Below are positions 1 through 5,160 of a DNA stretch of 5,160 nt, piece after piece. The first letter of the stretch is position 1; each line of letters begins with the position of its first letter. The DNA lies in assembly GCA_029256565.1 (NCBI GenBank), contig JAQSXQ010000203.1:1-5160 (forward strand), written 5' to 3'. Under the pieces are notes generated by a model, which was given only the letters and a program-made list of their open reading frames with translations, searched no databases and was not told the DNA's origin. The translations under genes were made by a program, and so were the position numbers. The DNA comes from Mycobacterium sp. GTDB lineage: Bacteria > Actinomycetota > Actinomycetes > Mycobacteriales > Mycobacteriaceae.

Positions 1-29
1 GGTGGTCACCGCGACGCGACGGGCGTGAA

Positions 30-1547
30 TCACTCGGCCTCGTAGAGGATCCCGCGGCCGATGGCCTCGCGCACGACCGGCAGCGCCGCCTCGGCCAGGG
101 CGTCGCCGTCGACGCCGTGCACCGAAGCGAGCAGGTCGATGAGCATGCCCAGCGGCACCTCACCACGGCACCCTGCGAGCAGCGCCCGCGACACCTCGTC
201 GACGCCGAGCACCGCACCCGGTCCGCCGGGCCTGCGCACTGCGGCCCCGACGGTCTGCCAGCCCTCGGGTCCGGGCAGCGACTGTTCCTCGAGGAACACC
301 GGCGCCGTCGACAGCCGGGCCGCCAACAGCTGGTCGTCACCGGTGTCGTGGAGGTACTCGCGGCGGGCGAAGAACGCCGCCACCTCGGGCCCGGTCAATC
401 CCTCGTCGGCGCCGGTGATCTCCTCGAGCACCTGGTCTGGCGGGCGGCTCTCGTCGCTACGCGGGGCGCGCAGCGTCACCATGCCCATGCCGATCCCGGC
501 GATGTCCTGGTCGGCGAACCAGTCCAGCCACAGTCCACCGCGGCGGGCCGCTTCCTCCGGCGGCTCCCCCGCATCCGAGGTCCACAGTGAGACGTAGCTG
601 ATCGGATCGGCGAACTCGCGCTGAACCACCCACGCGTGCAGGCCGGTATCGGCGAGCCAGCCCCGGACGCGATTCCGCCAGGCACCGTCCTCGTCGCCGC
701 GACGCACGATCCAGTTGGCCATGATCTGGGCGGTCCCACCCGGTTCGAGGTGGTCGCGAGCTTGCCGAATCAGCGTCTCCGACAGCGAGTCCCCGGCCAT
801 GCCCGAGTCGCGGTACTCGTAGTCGAGTGCGCCGGTGCCCACCACGAACGGCGGATTCGACACGATCAGGTCGAAGCGCTCACCGGCCACCGGCTCGAAC
901 AGGCTGCCCGGACGCAGGTCCCACGACATGCCGTTCAGCCGGGCGGTGGCCGCGGCCAGCGCCAGCGCACGGGCGTTGGTATCGGTGCCGACGATGGCGT
1001 CGCAATGCGCATCGAGGTGCAGCGCCTGAATGCCGCAGCCGGTGCCGAGGTCCAGCGCCCGGCGGACGGGTTCGCGGACGACGGCGTGCGCCAGGGTGAC
1101 CGACGCACTGCCGATGCCGAGCACGTGGTCGAATGCCACGGCCCCGGGGCGGACCGCGGCGTCCAGATCGGACACGACGAGGAAGTCGCGCACCCCGTCG
1201 CCGTGCGGCCGGATGTCGAGGGCAGCGCGCAGCGTGCCGTGCGGGGTGACCTCGAGGACGTCGTTGGCGACCAGCGAGTCGACGCCCGCAATGGGCATCG
1301 CGTGGGCGGCGCGGTCGCGCGGCTCCTCAGCACCGAGCAGGAACAACCGGACCAGGATGGCCAGCGCCTGCCGTTCCGGTGTCGCGCGATCGGTGGCGCG
1401 CAGTGCCGACCACCACGATCCCCGGCTGAACGCCGCACCGGCTTCGGCGCCGAGCAGTCCGGCGACGCCGTCGGTCGTGTAGTCCGCCGCGCGGAGGTCA
1501 TCGGCGAGGGCGTCGACCACCGCGGGGTCCGACAAAGGGTGCGTCAA
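30..1547 (-). CDS. Class I SAM-dependent methyltransferase with PrmC-like NPPF motif and extra N- and C-terminal domains
   Basis: Predicted 505-residue cytoplasmic methyltransferase. What is seen: a Rossmann core from about residue 160 to 360, with SAM-binding motif I DLGTGCG at 166-172, a likely ribose-binding acidic residue D189 in VGTDTNA, and the catalytic-type NPPF tetrad at 231-234. In known families (PrmC/HemK, RlmF, adenine N6-methyltransferases), NPPY/F marks methylation of a planar amide or exocyclic amine nitrogen. Residues 1-155 form a helical, probably winged-helix domain; 380-505 form another, ending in a winged-helix-like segment (LLAGCRGEVPL at 456-466, VVREAIGRGILY at 491-502). 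From memory this resembles actinobacterial proteins carrying DUF7059 and DUF7782. The TTG start at 1547 overlaps the stop of the upstream SRAP gene (TTGA), with an AGGG at 1560-1557 nine bases before it; a second TTG at 1535 is possible. The reading frame is open further upstream, but that stretch lies over the SRAP gene and is not coding. Translation is probably coupled to the SRAP gene. The substrate (protein glutamine, rRNA or DNA adenine) is not deducible. Confidence 0.88.
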   Translation of the reverse strand: MTHPLSDPAVVDALADDLRAADYTTDGVAGLLGAEAGAAFSRGSWWSALRATDRATPERQALAILVRLFLLGAEEPRDRAAHAMPIAGVDSLVANDVLEVTPHGTLRAALDIRPHGDGVRDFLVVSDLDAAVRPGAVAFDHVLGIGSASVTLAHAVVREPVRRALDLGTGCGIQALHLDAHCDAIVGTDTNARALALAAATARLNGMSWDLRPGSLFEPVAGERFDLIVSNPPFVVGTGALDYEYRDSGMAGDSLSETLIRQARDHLEPGGTAQIMANWIVRRGDEDGAWRNRVRGWLADTGLHAWVVQREFADPISYVSLWTSDAGEPPEEAARRGGLWLDWFADQDIAGIGMGMVTLRAPRSDESRPPDQVLEEITGADEGLTGPEVAAFFARREYLHDTGDDQLLAARLSTAPVFLEEQSLPGPEGWQTVGAAVRRPGGPGAVLGVDEVSRALLAGCRGEVPLGMLIDLLASVHGVDGDALAEAALPVVREAIGRGILYEAE

Positions 1548-2296
1548 AGGAGCGTGCCCTGCTCGGCCTGCGGCTCGGCCGGTTCGATGAGTTCGGGGCC
1601 GTTGTTGCGCACGCTGTTGACCAGACGCGAGACCTCCCGGATCTCGATGCGGTCGAGATCGCCGTGGCCGCGCAGCAATCCCTCGTCGACGGGCGCGTCC
1701 GGGTCGAGCCAGCGGTCCCAGTCCGCTTCGCTGATCGTCAGCGGCATCCGGTCGTGGATGTCGGCGAGCTTGGCGGCCGCGTCGGTCGTGATGATGGTGC
1801 AACTGAGCAGCGGTGGCGCGTCCTTGGGAGCGTCCTTGGGCCGCCACGTCGACCACAGGCCCGCCATGAACAGCGGCTCGCCGTCGCCGGCGTACATGAA
1901 GAACGGCGTCTTCGAGCCCTTCTCACCACGCCACTCGTACCAGCCGTCCATCGGGACCAGGCAGCGCTTGCCCTTGGCCGACGAGCGGAAGGCCGGTGAC
2001 GACGTGATCTTCTCCGCGCGCGCGTTGATCAGCAGTGGGCCCTTCGTGTCCGGAGTGCCGCCGTCGGCGGCCTTGGTCCACGCGGGAACCAGGCCCCAGC
2101 GCATCAGCCGCACCCGCCGGGTCGACTCGTCGTCGGGCTCGGTGTGCCGCTTGACCACGGTGGCGATCGTGGTCGTGGGAGCGACGTTGTAGTTGGCGCT
2201 GGGTGCGTCCTTCGCACTCTCGGTCGCCTCGTCGATCGCCTTGATCTTCTCGGCCAGCAGCGCCGGATCGGTCGTCACCGCGAATCGCCCGCACAT
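1544..2296 (-). CDS. yedK: SOS response-associated peptidase (SRAP) family, YedK/HMCES-like abasic-site crosslinking protein
   Basis: This 250-residue protein is the length expected for bacterial SRAP proteins. Family knowledge: after Met removal, the N-terminal Cys forms a stable thiazolidine crosslink with abasic sites in single-stranded DNA, protecting them from strand breakage. What is seen: it starts MCGRF, giving Cys2 as the crosslinking residue; NYNVAP at 35-40; RWGLVPAW at 66-73; the active-site asparagine in NARAE (N91, with E95); GWYEW at 118-122 with the conserved Glu121; and the catalytic histidine in HDRMP (H181). VNSVRNNGPELIEP near 226-239 is the usual C-terminal signature. All key residues are intact. 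The ATG at 2296 is fixed by the need for Cys at position 2; the frame remains open 33 codons upstream, but that is unrelated sequence. There is no good Shine-Dalgarno before this ATG, so the mRNA may be leaderless. It overlaps the downstream methyltransferase gene by 4 bases and diverges from aroA. In M. tuberculosis the counterpart is, from memory, Rv3226c. I see no LexA box upstream despite the family name. Confidence 0.95.
   Translation of the reverse strand: MCGRFAVTTDPALLAEKIKAIDEATESAKDAPSANYNVAPTTTIATVVKRHTEPDDESTRRVRLMRWGLVPAWTKAADGGTPDTKGPLLINARAEKITSSPAFRSSAKGKRCLVPMDGWYEWRGEKGSKTPFFMYAGDGEPLFMAGLWSTWRPKDAPKDAPPLLSCTIITTDAAAKLADIHDRMPLTISEADWDRWLDPDAPVDEGLLRGHGDLDRIEIREVSRLVNSVRNNGPELIEPAEPQAEQGTLL
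1818..1840. repeat. 12-base tandem duplication inside the SRAP gene
   Basis: The 11-base string GCGTCCTTGGG occurs at 1818-1828 and again at 1830-1840, a period of 12 with one linking A. On the coding (minus) strand it gives two in-frame KDAP units, residues 154-157 and 158-161 of the SRAP protein, ahead of the strand that leads to the catalytic histidine. Being a multiple of three, it leaves the frame intact and only lengthens a surface-type loop. It may have arisen by replication slippage. Confidence 0.75.
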
Positions 2297-2340
2297 ACGT
2301 CCATGGTGGCAGAAACCGGCGACAAGGCAGGATGGTGACC
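2297..2340. promoter_or_regulatory. Compact divergent intergenic region between the SRAP gene and aroA
   Basis: Both transcription units start from this 44-base gap, so at least one promoter must reach into a coding region or produce a leaderless mRNA. On the minus strand a weak -10-like CACCAT (2308-2303) lies six bases before the SRAP ATG at 2296, a spacing that would suit a leaderless transcript. On the plus strand, CAGGAT (2328-2333) could be a minimal -10 for a start at GTG 2341, but it overlaps the AGGA that could act as ribosome binding site. No -35 element at proper spacing, no LexA-type palindrome and no hairpin was found. These element assignments are guesses. Confidence 0.3.
2329..2332 (+). 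promoter_or_regulatory. Probable ribosome binding site deciding the aroA start
   Basis: AGGA lies 8 bases before the GTG at 2341, a normal spacing. The competing ATG at 2332 overlaps this motif and has only AAGG (2324-2327) at a tight 4-base spacing, while GTG 2335 has AAGG at 7 bases. This favours GTG 2341 or GTG 2335 over ATG 2332. Conserved AroA sequence begins only at about residue 13 (WPAPT), so homology does not settle the start. Confidence 0.4.
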
Positions 2341-3663
2341 GTGACAGACCGTGCACGCGACGATCGAGGGCAGCTCTGGCCCGCACCGACCGCATCGGTG
2401 CCCATTCGGGCGACCGTCACCGTCCCGGGTTCGAAGTCGCAGACCAACCGGGCTCTGATCCTCGCCGCGCTGGCCACGCCCCAGGGTCCGTCGACGGTCA
2501 CCGGCGCGCTGCGCAGCCGCGACACCGATCTGATGATCGGCGCCCTGCGCGCACTGGGCGTCACCGTGGCAGGCGACGGCACCGACCTCACCGTCAGCGG
2601 CGCCATCGAGCCCGCGGCCGACGCGACCATCGACTGCGGCCTCGCGGGCACCGTGTTGCGCTTCGTCCCGCCGCTGGCAGCGCTCGGGACCGAGGTGGTC
2701 ACCTTCGACGGAGACGAGCAGGCCCGGTCCCGGCCGATCGCGCCGCTGCTGGCTGCGCTGCGCCACCTGGGCGTGGCACTCGACGGCGACGGTCTGCCGT
2801 TCCAGGTGCGGGGCGCCGGCTCGGTCCGGGGCGGCACCGTGGAGATCGACGCGTCGGCGTCGTCGCAGTTCGTCTCGGGTCTGCTGCTGTCGGGCGCGAC
2901 GTTCGCCGACGGACTGACCGTCGTGCACACCGGCGCCGCCGTGCCCTCCGCACCGCACGTCGCGATGACGGTGTCGATGCTGCGCGAGGCAGGCGTCGAC
3001 GTCGACGACGGCCAGGGCAACCGGTGGCACGTGAGTCCCGGACCGGTGGCCGCGCGGCACTGGCCGATCGAGCCCGACCTGTCGAACTCGGTGCCGTTCC
3101 TCGCCGCGGCGCTGGTGACCGGCGGCGCCGTGCGCATCGCGGGATGGCCGACCACGAGCGTCCAACCCGCGGACACCATCATCGACCTGTTGCAGAAGAT
3201 CGGCGCCTCGGTGCATCTGGGCGTCGGCCACCTCGAGGTCGCAGGCCCGCCCGGCCCCGCCGGATATGCCGGGTTCGACGCGGACCTCGGCGAAATCGGC
3301 GAACTCGCACCGTCGGTCGCAGCCATCGCGGCCCTGGCCGAGCCGGGTTCGACGTCGCGGCTGAGCGGCATCGCCCACCTACGGGGCCACGAAACCGATC
3401 GGCTCGCGGCGCTGACCGCCGAGATCAACCGGCTCGGCGGCCAGTGCGAGGAGACCGACGACGGCCTGGCGATCGTCGCGCGCCCGATGCACGGTGGGAC
3501 GTGGCAGTCCTACGCCGACCACAGGATGGCGACGGCGGGCGCGATCATCGGACTCAAGGTGCCCGGCGTCGAAGTCGAGGACATCGGCACGACCGCCAAG
3601 ACGCTGCCCGACTTCCCCGGCATGTGGGCGGACATGCTGTCCGGGACGAGCGAGCGGCATTGA
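2341..3663 (+). CDS. aroA: 3-phosphoshikimate 1-carboxyvinyltransferase (EPSP synthase)
   Basis: Sixth step of the shikimate pathway: joins shikimate-3-phosphate and phosphoenolpyruvate to give EPSP on the way to chorismate, in the cytoplasm. The protein has 440 residues from GTG 2341 (443 from ATG 2332), normal for the family. What is seen, in order: PGSKSQTNRA at 29-38 with the PEP/S3P lysine K32; LAGTVLRF at 101-108; RSRPI with R131, matching E. coli R124; SASSQF at 172-177, matching the S3P-binding SSQ; GELAPS with E321 where E. coli has D313; GHETDR with E351 and R354; YADHRMA at 391-397 (R395, matching R386); TAKTLPD with K420 (matching K411). The residue after the GTxxR arginine is Phe108, where E. 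coli has Pro101. These differences look typical of mycobacterial enzymes rather than damage. First gene of a plus-strand unit; its stop overlaps the rsgA start. Confidence 0.97.
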   Translation: MTDRARDDRGQLWPAPTASVPIRATVTVPGSKSQTNRALILAALATPQGPSTVTGALRSRDTDLMIGALRALGVTVAGDGTDLTVSGAIEPAADATIDCGLAGTVLRFVPPLAALGTEVVTFDGDEQARSRPIAPLLAALRHLGVALDGDGLPFQVRGAGSVRGGTVEIDASASSQFVSGLLLSGATFADGLTVVHTGAAVPSAPHVAMTVSMLREAGVDVDDGQGNRWHVSPGPVAARHWPIEPDLSNSVPFLAAALVTGGAVRIAGWPTTSVQPADTIIDLLQKIGASVHLGVGHLEVAGPPGPAGYAGFDADLGEIGELAPSVAAIAALAEPGSTSRLSGIAHLRGHETDRLAALTAEINRLGGQCEETDDGLAIVARPMHGGTWQSYADHRMATAGAIIGLKVPGVEVEDIGTTAKTLPDFPGMWADMLSGTSERH

Positions 3664-4640
3664 GCGGACGCGAGCTAGACGAATCGGACGTCCGGGTGCG
3701 CTCGGGCCGTGGTTCGCGGCCGCGCACCAAGACCCGTCCCGACCATGCCGACGCCGAGCGGGCGATGGTGGTCACCGTGGACCGCGGGCGGTGGGGCTGC
3801 GCGCTCGGCGGTGACCCGGACCGGGTGGTCACGACCATGCGGGCACGGGAACTCGGCCGGACACCGATCGTCGTCGGCGACGAGGTCGACATAGTCGGGG
3901 ACCTGTCCGGCAAGCCCGACACGCTCGCACGCATCGTCCGCCGGGGGGAACGGCGAACGGTGTTGCGCCGCACCGCAGACGACACCGATCCGACCGAACG
4001 CGTCGTCGTGGCCAATGCCGACCAGCTGCTGATCGTGGTGGCGCTGGTGGATCCCCCACCGCGGACGGGCTTCGTGGAACGCGCGCTGATCGCCGCCTAC
4101 GCGGGCGGGCTGACGCCGATCCTGTGCCTGACCAAGACCGATCTCGCGCCGCCGGAGCCCTTCGCCGAACAGTTCAAGGGTCTCGACCTGACGGTGATCG
4201 CGACGGGCCAGGGCGGCGACGTGGCGCCCGTCGCGGCGCTGCTCGCGGGCCGGGTCACGGTACTGCTTGGCCACTCCGGCGTCGGCAAGTCGACCCTGGT
4301 CAATCGTCTCCTCCCCGATGCGCACCGAGCGGTCGGCGTCGTGTCGGGCGTGGGCAAGGGCAAGCACACGTCCACTCAGTCGGTGGCCTTGCCGCTCGCC
4401 GACTCCGGCTGGGTGGTCGACACCCCCGGCGTCCGGTCGTTCGGCCTGGCCCACATCGCCCCCGACGACGTCATGATGGCGTTCTCCGACCTCGCCGAGG
4501 CGATCCAGGACTGCCCGCGCGGCTGCACCCACCTCGGCCCGCCCGCCGACCCCGAGTGCGCGCTGGACCGATTGACCGGCTCCGCAGCCGACCGCGTGGT
4601 CGCCGCCCGACGGCTGCTGGCGGCGATGCGGGCAGGCTGA
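3660..4640 (+). CDS. rsgA: Ribosome small subunit-dependent GTPase A
   Basis: RsgA (YjeQ/YloQ) is a circularly permuted GTPase that binds the decoding region of the 30S subunit late in maturation and leaves on GTP hydrolysis. The 326-residue product shows the permuted order: an N-terminal OB-fold region (about 35-105, with VVGDEVDI at 71-78 and the RxxxLxR stretch at 99-104), G4 motif TKTD at 158-161, then the P-loop GHSGVGKS at 204-211, the GKGKHTST switch/G2 segment at 232-239, G3 DTPG at 254-257, and a C-terminal zinc motif with C285, C289, H291 and C300. The zinc spacing (Cx3CxHx8C) differs from the Cx4CxHx5C I recall for E. coli, but resembles mycobacterial versions. A basic tail (residues 11-27, rich in Arg and Lys) precedes the OB fold and may contact rRNA. 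The TTG start overlaps the aroA stop (TTGA). It is chosen because no ATG or GTG lies nearby and the DESDVRVRSG segment looks native; ATG at codon 36 would cut into the OB fold. Confidence 0.95.
   Translation: MSGRELDESDVRVRSGRGSRPRTKTRPDHADAERAMVVTVDRGRWGCALGGDPDRVVTTMRARELGRTPIVVGDEVDIVGDLSGKPDTLARIVRRGERRTVLRRTADDTDPTERVVVANADQLLIVVALVDPPPRTGFVERALIAAYAGGLTPILCLTKTDLAPPEPFAEQFKGLDLTVIATGQGGDVAPVAALLAGRVTVLLGHSGVGKSTLVNRLLPDAHRAVGVVSGVGKGKHTSTQSVALPLADSGWVVDTPGVRSFGLAHIAPDDVMMAFSDLAEAIQDCPRGCTHLGPPADPECALDRLTGSAADRVVAARRLLAAMRAG
4631..4636 (+). promoter_or_regulatory. Ribosome binding site inside the rsgA 3' end
   Basis: GGCAGG lies 5 bases before the GTG at 4642 and within the last codons of rsgA. 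It supports GTG 4642 as the start of the following methyltransferase gene. Confidence 0.5.
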
Positions 4641-4641
4641 C

Positions 4642-5160
4642 GTGGACTTCCTCGACGCGACGCGGCGCGGGTACGACGCGACCGCCCGCGAATACGCCGA
4701 CGCGTTTCACCACCACCTGGACGACAAGCCGTTCGAACGAGCCATGCTCGCCGCGTTCGCCGGCTACGTGCAGGCGACCGGGAACCACCGCGTCGCCGAC
4801 GTCGGGTGCGGAACCGGCGCCACCACGGCGATCCTGCATGGCCTCGGGATCGACGCCGCCGGCAGTGACTTGTCTCCCGGGATGATCGCCCAAGCCCGCG
4901 CACTCAATCCCCACCTTCGCTTCGCAGTCGGCTCCATGACCGACGTCGACACACCCAACGCCTCGATCGGTGGAGTGTGCGCGTGGTACTCGACGATTCA
5001 CGTCCCCGACGCCGTCCTGCCCGAGGTGTTCGCCGAGTTCCGTCGCGTACTGGTGCCGGGAGGGGTGGTGCTGCTGGCCTTCCAGGCCGGCGAGGGATCC
5101 CGGTTGCTCACCGAGGCGTTCGGCGTGCCCGTCGATCTCGAATTCCGCCGTCGCACTCCG
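4642..5160 (+). CDS. Class I SAM-dependent methyltransferase (UbiE/Methyltransf_25-like), 3' end beyond the window
   Basis: The frame is open from GTG 4642 to the last base of the window without a stop, giving the first 173 residues. What is seen: an N-terminal helix motif RRGYDATAREYADAF (8-22), typical of small-molecule methyltransferases of the UbiE/Methyltransf_11/25 type; motif I VADVGCGTGATT at 51-62; acidic loop residue D76 in GSDLSPGMI (motif II); a GSMTDV segment at 97-102 (motif III region); WYSTIHVP at 115-122 (motif IV region); and FRRVLVPGGVVLLAFQAG at 133-150, the usual strand-turn-strand after helix D. It starts one base after the rsgA stop, so it is probably cotranscribed with aroA-rsgA. 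About 25 of 173 codons end in A or T by my count, close to rsgA, so nothing suggests recent transfer. It lacks NPPY/F and is unrelated to the methyltransferase at the left of the window beyond the shared fold. The substrate is unknown; a small molecule is the family default. Confidence 0.85.
   Translation, partial: MDFLDATRRGYDATAREYADAFHHHLDDKPFERAMLAAFAGYVQATGNHRVADVGCGTGATTAILHGLGIDAAGSDLSPGMIAQARALNPHLRFAVGSMTDVDTPNASIGGVCAWYSTIHVPDAVLPEVFAEFRRVLVPGGVVLLAFQAGEGSRLLTEAFGVPVDLEFRRRTP

Noticed and set aside
1..29. GTGACC at 9-4 on the minus strand as a possible start of the next gene after the methyltransferase.
   Set aside because: There is no ribosome binding site before it, and too few bases remain to judge any coding sequence.
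1548..1856. N-terminal extension of the left methyltransferase frame up to an ATG at 1856.
   Set aside because: These codons lie over SRAP coding sequence with catalytic residues in the other frame. The extension has a shadow-like composition (runs of His and Arg), and a TTG start overlapping the SRAP stop is available.
636..2192. 518-codon open frame on the plus strand, antisense to the methyltransferase and SRAP genes.
   Set aside because: It is a shadow of third-position GC bias. No recognisable domain is seen, while the opposite strand encodes two proteins with intact catalytic motifs.
2280..2345. LexA/SOS box expected from the name SOS response-associated peptidase.
   Set aside because: No sequence like the actinobacterial TCGAAC-N4-GTTCGA palindrome is present in the divergent region.
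1923..3428. 501-codon open frame on the minus strand across aroA and the SRAP start.
   Set aside because: It is rich in Ser, Arg, Pro and Ala with no motif, and lies antisense to a complete AroA; an artefact of base composition.
2193..3659. Very long open frame on the plus strand running over the SRAP start and aroA in a second frame, continuous with rsgA.
   Set aside because: Its translation over aroA is Arg/Gly/Pro-rich and low in complexity, as expected from an off-frame reading of GC-rich codons. AroA motifs lie in the other frame, and only the part after 3660 looks like a protein family.
4731..4738. Palindrome GTTCGAAC, reminiscent of half of a LexA site.
   Set aside because: It is an 8-base self-complementary string inside coding sequence of the last gene, without the N4-spaced arrangement; expected by chance in GC-rich DNA.
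4642..5160. Recent horizontal transfer of the right-hand methyltransferase gene, suggested by a patch of codons such as AAT, CTT, CAA and AGT.
   Set aside because: By my count about 14 percent of its codons end in A or T, about the same as the first 100 codons of rsgA, so the patch is local noise.

Overview
The window is gene-dense, very GC-rich DNA, with most codons ending in G or C and frequent GTG and TTG starts. Together with mycobacterial-type AroA and RsgA sequences, this points to an actinomycete of the order Mycobacteriales (Mycobacterium/Mycolicibacterium, Gordonia, Williamsia or a relative). I cannot fix the genus by eye. Placing the SOS-associated peptidase divergently from aroA, with rsgA after aroA, matches my memory of the Rv3226c-aroA(Rv3227)-Rv3228 region of M. 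tuberculosis. This looks like core chromosome rather than an accessory island.

Layout. Two divergent transcription units leave from a gap of about 44 bases (2297-2340). The minus-strand unit is an SRAP/YedK (HMCES-like) abasic-site crosslinking protein (2296-1544), then a 505-residue class I SAM-dependent methyltransferase with an NPPF motif (1547-30). The two overlap by 4 bases at TTGA. The plus-strand unit is aroA (EPSP synthase, 2341-3663), rsgA (ribosome small-subunit GTPase, 3660-4640, again with a TTGA overlap) and a second, unrelated class I methyltransferase (4642 to the window edge, first 173 residues only, one base after rsgA). Positions 1-29 hold only the sequence after the stop of the first methyltransferase.

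How the genes relate. AroA makes EPSP in the shikimate pathway in the cytoplasm, and RsgA checks late 30S maturation. Their coupling is a genomic neighbourhood without an obvious shared pathway. The YedK-like protein shields abasic sites in single-stranded DNA. The tightly coupled NPPF methyltransferase has no known substrate, and that pair is the most interesting functional question here. I found no mobile element, CRISPR array, RNA gene, integration site or terminator hairpin, and no convincing undescribed system. The findings are modest: junction architecture, a small in-frame repeat, active-site substitutions and two methyltransferases of unknown substrate.
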